In this document: positions 28,394 through 37,426 of the stretch, in pieces | Numbering within the stretch: position 1 is the first letter of the stretch | Layout: each line of letters opens with the position of its first letter | The notes under the pieces: generated by a model | Databases searched by the model: none | What the model saw: only the letters and a program-made list of their open reading frames with translations | Told to the model about the DNA's origin: nothing | Position numbers and translations under genes: made by a program | From: Streptomyces sp. CG1 | Lineage (GTDB): Bacteria; Actinomycetota; Actinomycetes; Streptomycetales; Streptomycetaceae | Reading direction: 5' to 3' | Length of the DNA: 64,000 nucleotides | NCBI RefSeq assembly: GCF_041080625.1 | Contig: NZ_CP163518.1 | Location: 6,875,501 to 6,939,500 of the forward strand

Positions 28394-30777
28394 TACTGGC
28401 AGGCCTCGCAGGACTCGGGGTTCTCAAGGGAGCAGGCGACGGCGTCGGGGTCGGCGGCCTGCTGGACGGGGATGGTCTTCTGGGGCTGCGCCTGGCCCTG
28501 GGCGGCGCGGGCGATCCGGGTCGCCGGACGGGAGCGCAGGTAGTACGTCGTCTTCAGGCCCGACTTCCAGGCGTAGGCGTACATCGAGGAGAGCTTGCCG
28601 ATGGTCGGCGTCTCCAGGAAGAGGTTCAGGGACTGCGACTGGTCCAGGAACGGGGTGCGGGCCGCGGCCATGTCGATCAGGCCGCGCTGCGGGATCTCCC
28701 AGGCCGTGCGGTACAGCGCCCGCACCTCCGCGGGGATCCAGACGAATTCCTGCACCGAGCCGTTGGAGTCGCGCAGCGCCTCGCGGGTGCGCGCGTCCCA
28801 CACGCCGAGGTTCTTCAGGTCCTGCACCAGGTAGGAGTTGACCTGCAGGAACTCACCGGACAGCGTCTCGCGCTTGAACAGGTTCGACACCTGCGGCTCG
28901 ATGCACTCGTACACGCCCGCGATGGAGGCGATGGTCGCCGTCGGGGCGATGGCGAGCAGCAGCGAGTTGCGCAGGCCCGTTTCGGCGATACGCCGGCGCA
29001 GCGCCTCCCACCGCTCGGGCCAGGTCAGCTCGACGCCGTAGTGGTCGGGATGCAGCACACCCCGGGCCGTACGGGTCTTCTCCCAGGCCGGCAGCGGGCC
29101 GCTCCGCTCGGCGAGGTCGGTGGAGGCCTCGTACGCGGCGAGCATGATCCGCTCGGCGATCCGCGTGGACAGGGCCTTGGCCTCCGGCGAGTCGAAGGGC
29201 AGGCGCAGCTTGAAGAAGACGTCCTGCAGTCCCATCGCGCCGAGGCCGACGGGACGCCATTCGGCGTTCGACCGGCCCGCCTGCTCGGTCGGATAGAAGT
29301 TGATGTCGACCACGCGGTCGAGGAAGGTGACGGCGGTGCGGACGGTCTCGTCCAGCCGCTGCCAGTCGAGGTCGCCGGTCGACAGGTCGACAAAGGAGCC
29401 CAGGTTGACGGACCCCAGGTTGCAGACCGCCGTCTCGCCGTCGTTGGTGACCTCCAGGATCTCCGTGCAGAGGTTGGAGGAGTGGACCACATGACCCGGC
29501 AGGGCCGTCTGGTTGGCGGTGCGGTTGGCGGCGTCCTTGAAGGTCATCCAGCCGTTGCCGGTCTGCGCGAGGGTGCGCATCATCCGGCCGTACAGCTCAC
29601 GGGCCGGCATGGTCTTCTTCGCCAGGCCCGCCGCCTCGGCCTTGCGGTAGGCGGCGTCGAACTCCTCGCCCCACAGGTCCACCAGCTCCGGCACGTCGGC
29701 GGGGGAGAAGAGGGACCACTCGGCGTCGGCGTTCACCCGGCGCATGAACTCGTCCGGGATCCAGTGCGCGAGGTTCAGGTTGTGCGTACGGCGGGCGTCC
29801 TCACCGGTGTTGTCCCGCAGTTCCAGGAACTCCTCGATGTCGGAGTGCCAGGTCTCGAGGTAGACGGCCGCGGCGCCCTTGCGCCGGCCGCCCTGGTTCA
29901 CCGCGGCCACCGAGGCGTCCAGGGTCTTCAGGAACGGCACGATGCCGTTGGAGTGCCCGTTGGTGCCGCGGATCAGCGAACCGCGGCTGCGGATCCGGGA
30001 GTACGACAGACCGATGCCACCGGCGTGTTTCGAGAGCCGGGCCACCTGGTGGTAGCGGTCGTAGATGGAGTCCAGCTCGTCCAGCGGGGAGTCGAGGAGG
30101 TAGCAGGACGACATCTGCGGGTGCCGCGTGCCGGAGTTGAAGAGCGTCGGGGAGGACGGGAGATACTCGAGGCGGCTCATGAGGCCGTAGAGCGCGGCGA
30201 CTTCGTCAACGGACCGCGTGGTGTCGTCCTCGGCGAGACCGGCGGCGACCCTCAGCATGAAGTGCTGGGGCGTCTCGATGACCTTGCGGGTGATCGGGTG
30301 CCGCAGAAGATAGCGGCTGTTGAGCGTCCGCAGGCCGAAGTAGCCGAAGCGGTCGTCGGCCTGCCGGTCGATCAGCGTGTCGAGCCGTTCGGCGTGCAGC
30401 CGCGCGAACTCGGCGGTCCGGTCGGCGATGAGCCCCTCGCGGTGGCCGACGGCGACGGACTCGGCGAAGGACGTCACGCCCTGCGAGGCGGCCTCGGCGC
30501 GGATGGAGAGGGTCAGCAGCCGGGCGGCCAGCTTCGAGTAGGCGGGGTCCTCGGAGATGAGCCCGGCGGCGGCCTCCGTGGCCAGCTCGCGCAGCTCCGA
30601 CTCGTCCGCGTGCGCCGACCGGCCGCGCAGCGCGGCGGCGGCGACCCGGCCGGGGTCGGCGTCGGGGAGGTCGGCGGTCAGCTCGGTCAGGGTCCGCAGC
30701 AACGCGGTACCGGGACCGTCGGTCTCCAGCTCGCTGACTTCGCCGGCTGAAACCGGATCTGCTGGCGCGATGGTCAC
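28393..30777 (-). CDS. nrdA: class Ia ribonucleotide reductase, alpha subunit
   Basis: 794 residues from a GTG at 30777 preceded by GAGGGAGAG. It reduces ribonucleoside diphosphates. The N-terminal ATP-cone-like region, the ten-stranded barrel (SSCYLLDSPLDELD; GRRKGAAAVYLE; NLCTEILEV; PTATIASIAGVYECIEP) and the C-terminal redox Cys pair (ESCEACQ) are all present. It is preceded by an adenosylcobalamin riboswitch, so B12 should shut this B12-independent enzyme down when the class II NrdJ enzyme can work. Confidence 0.95.
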   Translation of the reverse strand: MTIAPADPVSAGEVSELETDGPGTALLRTLTELTADLPDADPGRVAAAALRGRSAHADESELRELATEAAAGLISEDPAYSKLAARLLTLSIRAEAASQGVTSFAESVAVGHREGLIADRTAEFARLHAERLDTLIDRQADDRFGYFGLRTLNSRYLLRHPITRKVIETPQHFMLRVAAGLAEDDTTRSVDEVAALYGLMSRLEYLPSSPTLFNSGTRHPQMSSCYLLDSPLDELDSIYDRYHQVARLSKHAGGIGLSYSRIRSRGSLIRGTNGHSNGIVPFLKTLDASVAAVNQGGRRKGAAAVYLETWHSDIEEFLELRDNTGEDARRTHNLNLAHWIPDEFMRRVNADAEWSLFSPADVPELVDLWGEEFDAAYRKAEAAGLAKKTMPARELYGRMMRTLAQTGNGWMTFKDAANRTANQTALPGHVVHSSNLCTEILEVTNDGETAVCNLGSVNLGSFVDLSTGDLDWQRLDETVRTAVTFLDRVVDINFYPTEQAGRSNAEWRPVGLGAMGLQDVFFKLRLPFDSPEAKALSTRIAERIMLAAYEASTDLAERSGPLPAWEKTRTARGVLHPDHYGVELTWPERWEALRRRIAETGLRNSLLLAIAPTATIASIAGVYECIEPQVSNLFKRETLSGEFLQVNSYLVQDLKNLGVWDARTREALRDSNGSVQEFVWIPAEVRALYRTAWEIPQRGLIDMAAARTPFLDQSQSLNLFLETPTIGKLSSMYAYAWKSGLKTTYYLRSRPATRIARAAQGQAQPQKTIPVQQAADPDAVACSLENPESCEACQ

Positions 30778-30904
30778 GTGGGGCTCTCCCTCGCTCGGCA
30801 CGGGGGCCTTGCGGAGGGCAGGGGGCAGCCACGAGCGCACACGGCGTCGCGTCCACCGGCCCATTCCACGAGGCCCGGACGTCTCAGGGCACCCGGACCG
30901 GACG

Positions 30905-31045
30905 GCCGGGCGCGCTGTCGGCAGGTCCTCGGACTGACTCCTGTGCGATGCGCTCCACTTGGGGGGGCAGACAGGCACAAGTACACCGTTGCGGGACAGT
31001 TCCGGATTCGCACCGGATTCCCCTGCGACGACAGCGAGGACGAGC
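30905..31045 (-). promoter_or_regulatory. cobalamin (AdoCbl) riboswitch upstream of nrdA
   Basis: On the minus strand the hallmark blocks of the B12 element occur in order: GGGGAATCCGGTGCGAATCC, GGAACTGTCCCGCAACGGTG, then AGTCAGTCCGAGGACCTGCC. Closing stem P1 is visible as CGACAGC (31029-31035) pairing with GCTGTCG (30914-30920). It ends about 130 nt before the nrdA GTG. In Streptomyces nrdAB is known to be repressed by B12 through such an element. Confidence 0.93.
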
Positions 31046-31099
31046 ATACATCTAGTGCCGGGCTGTCGTGGCACCCCCAGATGTTGTGTCGCGGTGGTC

Positions 31100-31602
31100 T
31101 CAGAGCGTCAACCGATAGGTGAGCAGAGTGATGTCGAGCTGCTCGGGCAGAGGATTCCAGTCCCGCTCGGGCGTGCGAACGAAGCCGAGGCGTTCGTAGA
31201 TGCGGTGGGCGGCGTGCATGGTGTGCTGGGTCGACAGGACGACGGTCCGACAGCCCTCCGTGCGGCGTGCGCGGTCGATGCACGCCCGTACGAGGGCCTC
31301 GCCGGCCCCCTGGCCACGGGCGGCACCGGCCACGGCCAGCATACGGATCTCCGCCTCTCCGGCGCGCGCGATGTCGGCCATGGGGCGGGGGAGGGGACGA
31401 AGGTGACGCCGCCGAGCACTCCGTCGCGTACGGCCACCAGGACCTCTGCGGCGGCGGCTCTCTTGGCCACGTCCCGGAGTTCACCGAGGTATGTGTCGCT
31501 CTCGCCGAAGTCCAGGAGGCCGTCCCGGAGGTAGGCCTGGGCTGTGATCTCTCCCAGGGTGTCGAATTCGGTGGGATCGGCGGGGCGGATATGGATGTCC
31601 AT
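31100..31602 (-). pseudogene. GNAT acetyltransferase with a one-base frameshift
   Basis: The N-terminal half (MDIHIRPADPTEFDTLGEIT through GGVTFVPSP, from 31602) and the C-terminal half (MADIARAGEAEIRMLAVAG, ARGQGAGEALVRACID, IYERLGFVRTP, to the stop at 31100) are both well conserved GNAT sequence but in different frames. The break is at about 31381-31395, in a run of Gs and Cs (GGGGCGGGGGAGGGG on the + strand), and one added base would restore a normal 167-residue enzyme with its acetyl-CoA loop (RGQGAG). It is either a recent pseudogene or a homopolymer sequencing error. Confidence 0.8.
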
Positions 31603-31730
31603 GGTGTGAGTGTGCAAGTAGGCGGGCCGCCGTGGCACTTGCTTTCGGCGGCCCGCTGCGGGGTGGGGGTGGTTGCCCGCGCCCACGCGGCGGAGCCGTA
31701 TACCGATACGGCCCCGCGCCCCCGGGTTGG

Positions 31731-33344
31731 CTATGCGATCGGCGTCAGATCCTTCTGCACGCCCGGTTCTCCCGCGTCCGCCGTGTAGTCCTCCGGCTCG
31801 GTCTCGTCGATGCCCTCGGGGGCCTTCACGGCCTTCAGGACGACGGTGAGGAGCACGGTGACGGCGACGTTGAGGACGAAGGCCGTGAGGCCGATGTAGC
31901 CGATCTCGCCGATGCCGGGGATCTCCTTCGCCGAGCCGCCGAAGTGCTTCTGGGTCGGGGAGGCGACGCCGTACGCGGCGACCGTGCCGTAGACCATGCC
32001 GACCGCCCAGCCGGCGAGCAGGGCCCAGCGGTGGAACCAGCGGGTGAACAGGCCGCCGACCAGGGCCGGGAAGGTCTGCAGGATCCAGATGCCGCCCAGC
32101 AGCTGGAAGTTGATGGCGACCGTCTTGTCCATGGTGAGGACGAAGACCAGCGCGCCGACCTTCACCAGCAACGAGACGAGCTTGGAGACCTGGGCCTCCT
32201 GCTTCGGCGTGGCGTCCGGCTTGATGAAGTCCTTGTAGATGTTGCGGGTGAAGAGGTTGGCCGCCGCGATGGACATGATCGCCGCCGGTACGAGCGCGCC
32301 GATGCCGATCGCCGCGAAGGCCACGCCCGCGAACCAGGACGGGAACATGTCCTCGAACAGCTGCGGAATCGCCAGCTGGCCGTTGGTGACCTTGACCCCG
32401 GCCGCGATCGCCATGAATCCCAGCAGGGCCAGCAGGCCGAGCATCAGGGAGTACAGCGGCAGGATCGTGGTGTTGCGGCGGATCACCTCACGGCTCTTGG
32501 AGGAGAGGGTCGCGGTGATCGAGTGCGGGTACATGAACAGGGCCAGGGCCGAGCCGAGGGCCAGGGTGGCATAGGTCCACTGGCCCGCCTCCGGGGGCGC
32601 GAGCGCGCCGCGTGGCTTGCCCGTCGCCGGGTTGACCTGGCTGAACGCATGGGCGGCCTTGGTGAAGATGTCGTCGAAGCCGCCCAGCTTGATCGGGATG
32701 TAGATGATCGCCACCGTGATGACGATGTAGATCAGCGCGTCCTTGACGAATGCGATCAGTGCGGGGGCGCGCAGTCCGGAGGAGTAGGTGTACGCCGCCA
32801 GGACGCCGAAGGCGATGAGCAACGGCAGGTCGCGTACGAACCAGTTGGTGCTGCTGTCCCCGCCGACGCCCATCACGTCCAGCACTGCCTGGATGCCGAC
32901 GAGCTGGAGCGCGATGTACGGCATCGTCGCCAGGATGCCGGTCAGTGCCACCGCCAGCGACAGGCTCTTGGAGCCGAAGCGGCCGCGCACGAAGTCCGAG
33001 GTCGTCACATAGCCGTGCTTGTGGGACACCGACCACAGGCGCGGCAGGAAGGTGAAGATCAGCGGGTAGACCAGGATCGTGTACGGCACCGCGAAGAAGC
33101 CGGACGCGCCCGCCGCGTAGACCGCCGCCGGTACGGCGACGAAGGTGTACGCCGTGTACAGGTCGCCGCCGAGCAGGAACCAGGTGATCCAGGTGCCGAA
33201 CGACCGTCCGCCCAGGCCCCATTCGTCCAGGGAGTGCTCGTTCTCGGCCCTGCGCCAGCGGGCGGCGAGGAAGCCCATGACCGTGACGGCCAGGAAGAAG
33301 AAGATGAAGACGCCGAGCGCGACGCCGTTGACGCCGTTCTTCAC
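31731..33344 (-). CDS. sodium:solute symporter, MctP-like monocarboxylate permease
   Basis: 537 residues with about 13 membrane helices of the SSS fold; typical segments include WGLGGRSFGTWITWFLLGGD and TAYTFVAVPAAVYAAG. The GTG start overlaps the stop of the upstream DUF3311 gene (GTGA). DUF3311-SSS pairs are widespread, and the best-studied relative, rhizobial MctP, imports lactate, pyruvate and similar acids. Substrate here is inferred. The C-terminus is acidic and cytoplasmic. Confidence 0.88.
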   Translation of the reverse strand: MKNGVNGVALGVFIFFFLAVTVMGFLAARWRRAENEHSLDEWGLGGRSFGTWITWFLLGGDLYTAYTFVAVPAAVYAAGASGFFAVPYTILVYPLIFTFLPRLWSVSHKHGYVTTSDFVRGRFGSKSLSLAVALTGILATMPYIALQLVGIQAVLDVMGVGGDSSTNWFVRDLPLLIAFGVLAAYTYSSGLRAPALIAFVKDALIYIVITVAIIYIPIKLGGFDDIFTKAAHAFSQVNPATGKPRGALAPPEAGQWTYATLALGSALALFMYPHSITATLSSKSREVIRRNTTILPLYSLMLGLLALLGFMAIAAGVKVTNGQLAIPQLFEDMFPSWFAGVAFAAIGIGALVPAAIMSIAAANLFTRNIYKDFIKPDATPKQEAQVSKLVSLLVKVGALVFVLTMDKTVAINFQLLGGIWILQTFPALVGGLFTRWFHRWALLAGWAVGMVYGTVAAYGVASPTQKHFGGSAKEIPGIGEIGYIGLTAFVLNVAVTVLLTVVLKAVKAPEGIDETEPEDYTADAGEPGVQKDLTPIA

Positions 33345-33604
33345 TTCGCCGCACCACCCTTCTGGACCGCGCGGGCGCGCTGGTCGCGCTGCCACAGCTT
33401 GTACGCGGTCATGGTGAGTGCGGTGGAGATCAGCACCCAGAGCATCTGGTACCAGTAGAAGAACGGGATCCCGATGAGCGCGGGGTCCGCCTTGGCGTAG
33501 GAGCCGACCCAGAGCATCGCCACGAAGGGCGCGACGAGACACAGGCCGATGATCACTCGGACCGGTGTCACCACCGGTGGTCTCACTTCAGGTGCTTCGG
33601 ACAT
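33341..33604 (-). CDS. DUF3311 small membrane subunit of the symporter
   Basis: 87 residues with two membrane helices (about 19-40 and 50-72; IGLCLVAPFVAMLWVGSYA, FFYWYQMLWVLISTALTM) and a basic tail. It is a DUF3311 protein that partners SSS transporters and is encoded immediately before them with a 4-nt overlap. The ATG at 33604 is used; a short upstream extension exists but is not conserved-looking. Confidence 0.85.
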   Translation of the reverse strand: MSEAPEVRPPVVTPVRVIIGLCLVAPFVAMLWVGSYAKADPALIGIPFFYWYQMLWVLISTALTMTAYKLWQRDQRARAVQKGGAAK

Positions 33605-33755
33605 GCCGCGGCTCTCCGTCCCCTCGCTGATCACCTGTGTAATGCGCAGGCAATCTAGGTGACGGTGTCGTGACAGCGGAAGACCTCGTCCGCATATCGG
33701 TATATCGATTCAGCGAACGTCCACCGGCCGTCCTCCGCAGGGGCGTTGAGGAGCC

Positions 33756-34601
<846 letters not shown>

Positions 34602-34655
34602 TCAGGAGTCCACCCGCACGCTCCGTGATCCCCTCTATATACCGTCGCACCTGCT

Positions 34656-34671
34656 CCTGGTCTAGTCCATC
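34656..34671. promoter_or_regulatory. dre-like DasR operator upstream of dasR
   Basis: CCTGGTCTAGTCCATC contains the core TGGTCTAGTCCA, one base from the palindromic dre core TGGTCTAGACCA. It lies between the 3' end of nagB and the dasR start, consistent with autoregulation. Confidence 0.75.
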
Positions 34672-34723
34672 GGGCGCCCAGGAGGCCCGGCGTGACCTCC
34701 TGCCCGCCCTCTGTCTCTCCCGC

Positions 34724-35509
34724 CTAGATCCCCTGCCACTCCGGCTTGTTGGCGTAGGTGTGCCGGAAGTAGTCCGCCAGCTTCAGCTTGGACGCGGCTG
34801 CCTCGTCGACGACCACCGTGGCGTGGCGGTGCAGCTGGAGTGCGGAGGCCGGGCAGACGGCTGCGACCGGACCCTCGACGGTCGCGGCGACCGCGTCCGC
34901 CTTGCCTTCGCCGGTCGCCAGCAGCACCAGGTGCCGGGCCTCCAGGATGGTGCCGATGCCCTGGGTGACGACGTGGTGCGGCACCTGGTCGATGTCGCCG
35001 TCGAAGAAGCGGGCGTTGTCGACGCGGGTCTGCTCGGTCAGCGTCTTGATCCGGGTGCGCGAGGCGAGGGACGAGCAGGGCTCGTTGAACCCGATGTGTC
35101 CGTCCGTGCCGATGCCGAGCAGCTGGAGGTCCACCCCGCCGGCCTCGGCGAGCGCACGGTCGTACGCCTCGCACGCCGCCTGGATGTCCTCGGCGGTGCC
35201 GTCGGGGCCGAGGAAGGAGTCCATGCCGATACCGAGCGGCTCCAGCACCTCGCGGCGCAGCACCGAGCGGTAGGACTCGGGGTGGTCGGCGGGCAGCCCC
35301 ACATACTCGTCGAGCTGGGCTATGCGGGCCCGCGAGGCGTCGACGGCGCCGGAGTGCACCTTCGCGGTCAGCGCCTGGTAGATGGGCAGCGGGGTGGAGC
35401 CGGTCGCCACGCCGAGCACGGCGTCGGGCTTGCGTCGCAGCAGCTGGGCCATGGCCTCGGCGATCAGCTCGCCGCCCGCCGCGGCGTCCGGAACGATGAC
35501 AACTTCCAC
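34724..35509 (-). CDS. nagB: glucosamine-6-phosphate deaminase
   Basis: 261 residues, the length of S. coelicolor NagB. It converts glucosamine-6-phosphate to fructose-6-phosphate and ammonia. Active-site motifs: LGVATGSTPLPIYQ (phosphate loop), QLDEYVGLP (catalytic Asp) and GIGTDGHIGFNEP (Asp/His). The GTG at 35509 is used. A dre operator lies about 50 nt upstream, so DasR should control it; its product flux in turn sets the level of the DasR ligand. Confidence 0.95.
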   Translation of the reverse strand: MEVVIVPDAAAGGELIAEAMAQLLRRKPDAVLGVATGSTPLPIYQALTAKVHSGAVDASRARIAQLDEYVGLPADHPESYRSVLRREVLEPLGIGMDSFLGPDGTAEDIQAACEAYDRALAEAGGVDLQLLGIGTDGHIGFNEPCSSLASRTRIKTLTEQTRVDNARFFDGDIDQVPHHVVTQGIGTILEARHLVLLATGEGKADAVAATVEGPVAAVCPASALQLHRHATVVVDEAAASKLKLADYFRHTYANKPEWQGI

Positions 35510-35549
35510 GCTGGGCCTGCCGTTCTGAAGTGGGCTCTGTGCATCTCCA

Positions 35550-35565
35550 TGTGGTTTAGACCAAT
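35550..35565. promoter_or_regulatory. dre operator upstream of nagB
   Basis: TGTGGTTTAGACCAAT, core TGGTTTAGACCA (35552-35563), one mismatch from a perfect dre palindrome and about 45 nt before the nagB start. nagB is an established DasR target in S. coelicolor. Confidence 0.85.
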
Positions 35566-35622
35566 CTAACAGAAGCGGTGTCCGACGGCCCAGGAACGGG
35601 ACGGAGAAGGTCAGGGAAAGCC

Positions 35623-36375
35623 TCAGGTGAGGGAGCCTCCCGTCGCGTCCAGCCAGTGGCCCGTCACCCACCGCCCGTCCTCCGAGGCCAGGAAGGCCAC
35701 CACGTCGGCGATGTCCGCCGGCGTGCCCACCCGGCCCAGTGCCGAGAGTGCGGCCGCACCCTGCCATGCCTCCTCGCTCGCGCGCAGCCAGGCGGCGTTG
35801 ACGTCGGTGTCCACGATGCCGGGCGCCACGGAGTTGACCGTGATCCCGCGGGGGCCGAGCTCCTTGGACAGGTCCCGGGTGAAGACGTCGAGCGCCGCCT
35901 TCGTCATCGCGTACGCGATCAACTGGGGCATCGCGGCGGCCCGCGCGAGCCCCGACGATATGTTCACCACCCGCCCGCCGTCGCGCAGCCGTTCCGCCCC
36001 GAGCCGGGTGAGGAAGAAGGGCGCCTTCACATTCACCGCGAAGAGCCGGTCGTACTCCTCCTCGGCGATCTCCGTGAACGGCCGTGACGTGCCGATGCCC
36101 GCGTTGTGCACCAGGATGTCCAAGCCGTCCGCGTGCCGGTCGAACTCCTCCCACAGCCGCTCGGCGTCCCCCGGCACGCCCAGCCGCTCCCCGATCGTGA
36201 ACGCCGAGCCGCCGGCCGCCTCGATCGCCGCGGCCGTCTCCTTCGCGGCCGTCTCGTCGCTGCCGTAGTGCACCGCGATCCGCGCTCCGTCCCGCCCGAG
36301 CCGCTCGCCGATCCCGCGCCCGATGCCCCGGCTCGCCCCCGTGACCAGCGCCGTCTTCCCCGTGAGCACGCCCAT
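35623..36375 (-). CDS. short-chain dehydrogenase/reductase
   Basis: 250 residues of the classical SDR family. NAD(P)-binding TGASRGIGRGIGE near the N-terminus, NNAG-equivalent VHNAGIG, and the catalytic Ser...Tyr-x3-Lys as NISSG...YAMTKAALD. The C-terminal VTGHWLDATGGS is typical. The ATG at 36375 follows GGGTGGGAG. It is divergent from a TetR regulator with two similar inverted repeats between, so it is probably repressed by that regulator. The substrate is unknown. Confidence 0.88.
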   Translation of the reverse strand: MGVLTGKTALVTGASRGIGRGIGERLGRDGARIAVHYGSDETAAKETAAAIEAAGGSAFTIGERLGVPGDAERLWEEFDRHADGLDILVHNAGIGTSRPFTEIAEEEYDRLFAVNVKAPFFLTRLGAERLRDGGRVVNISSGLARAAAMPQLIAYAMTKAALDVFTRDLSKELGPRGITVNSVAPGIVDTDVNAAWLRASEEAWQGAAALSALGRVGTPADIADVVAFLASEDGRWVTGHWLDATGGSLT

Positions 36376-36397
36376 GTCTCCCACCCCTCCAGATTTG

Positions 36398-36460
36398 TCT
36401 AGCGGTCGCTACAAAAAGACCGTAGCGCATTCCGCGGACAATTCTCTAGGGCCCGCTATA
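36398..36460. promoter_or_regulatory. two TetR-type operator candidates in the SDR/TetR divergent region
   Basis: TAGCGGTCGCTA (36400-36411) is a perfect 5-bp inverted repeat around GT. A second related site, TAGGGCCCGCTA (36447-36458), lies 47 bp away and just before the regulator start. Flanks of the first (TTGT...ACAA) extend the symmetry. Confidence 0.6.
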
Positions 36461-36462
36461 AA

Positions 36463-37101
36463 ATGCATCCCATGGTGGGACACGCGCAGACGGAAGAGCA
36501 GGTCAGGACGGTGAAGGGCCGCGGTCGGCCGCGCTCCTTCGACCGGGCCACCGCCCTGGAGAAGGCGCTCATGGCCTTCTGGGAGCACGGGTACGAGGCC
36601 ACCTCGGTCTCCGACCTCACCCGGATCATGGGCATCGGGGCACCGAGCCTGTATGCGGCCTTCGGTGACAAGCGGACCCTGTTCGAGGAGGTCGTCCGGG
36701 TCTACGGCGACACCCATGGCGCCTTCGGCGACCGCGCGATCGCAGAGGAACCCACCGCCCGCGCCGCCGTCGAGCGCATGCTGCGCGAAGCGGCCGCCGA
36801 GTACACCGACCCCGCGCACCCGTACGGCTGCCTGGTCATGCACGCCGCCACCAACTGCACCAGCCCCGAGGTGGAGCAGTTGCTGCGTGAGCGGCGCAAC
36901 GCGAACATGGCCGCCCTCGCGTCCCGGATCCGGGCGGACATCGCGGCCGGGCTGCTCCCCGCCGGCACCGACGCCGCCGCCCTCGCCCGGCACACCGGCG
37001 CCATGATCCAGGGCATGTCCCAGCAGGCGCGCGACGGAGCGAGCCGGGGGGAACTGGAGGCACTCGCGGAAATTGCCGTGGCCATCTGGCCCCGCGACTG
37101 A
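36463..37101 (+). CDS. TetR-family regulator of the adjacent SDR
   Basis: 212 residues. Helix-turn-helix at about 25-70 (DLTRIMGIGAPSLYAAFGDK), followed by a C-terminal domain with HPYGCLVMHAATNC, a pattern of AcrR/TetR_C_16-type regulators that often control SDRs. The start is ATG 36463, with another Met at codon 4. A second operator-like repeat overlaps the start region, so autorepression is likely. Confidence 0.85.
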   Translation: MHPMVGHAQTEEQVRTVKGRGRPRSFDRATALEKALMAFWEHGYEATSVSDLTRIMGIGAPSLYAAFGDKRTLFEEVVRVYGDTHGAFGDRAIAEEPTARAAVERMLREAAAEYTDPAHPYGCLVMHAATNCTSPEVEQLLRERRNANMAALASRIRADIAAGLLPAGTDAAALARHTGAMIQGMSQQARDGASRGELEALAEIAVAIWPRD

Positions 37102-37426
37102 CCGAGGCGGGCTAGGCTGCGTGGCATCGGGTGCCACCAGTCGTGCATGCCGACAAGGGCGTGGACACATCCTTGTGGTCTAGTCCACAATCAAAGTGAA
37201 CAAGCCTCCGTCTTCCCCGCACAGGGAGACGGATCGAGGAACCGGAGCTCTCTGCCCTGACTGCCCCGGCTCCTCGACCTTCGGCCGACCGGGACCGCAC
37301 ACCCCACGGCCGATGATGCTCCGGGCTGCGGTGCCGGGAGGGTTGAGGGTCCCTTCCAGGCGCCGCGGCCCGCGGGTGTTTTTCCGGCCGTCCGAGGCCC
37401 GCGGGTACGCTCGCATCGTGCCCTCC
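37102..37426 (+). other. 325-bp leader of the histidine kinase gene, with a dre site
   Basis: No credible gene. It contains the strong dre operator at 37174-37189 and the non-coding leader before the kinase start. Nothing else stands out. Confidence 0.5.
37174..37189. promoter_or_regulatory. dre operator upstream of the histidine kinase gene
   Basis: TGTGGTCTAGTCCACA, extended to TTGTGGTCTAGTCCACAA (37173-37190), is a near-perfect dyad and matches dre better than either of the other two sites. It suggests that DasR controls the kinase gene starting about 240 nt downstream. Confidence 0.8.

Noticed and set aside
31108..31686. 192-codon frame as an intact GNAT protein
   Set aside because: Only its N-terminal half is GNAT-like; the rest is out of frame. 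Treated as one frameshifted gene at 31100-31602.
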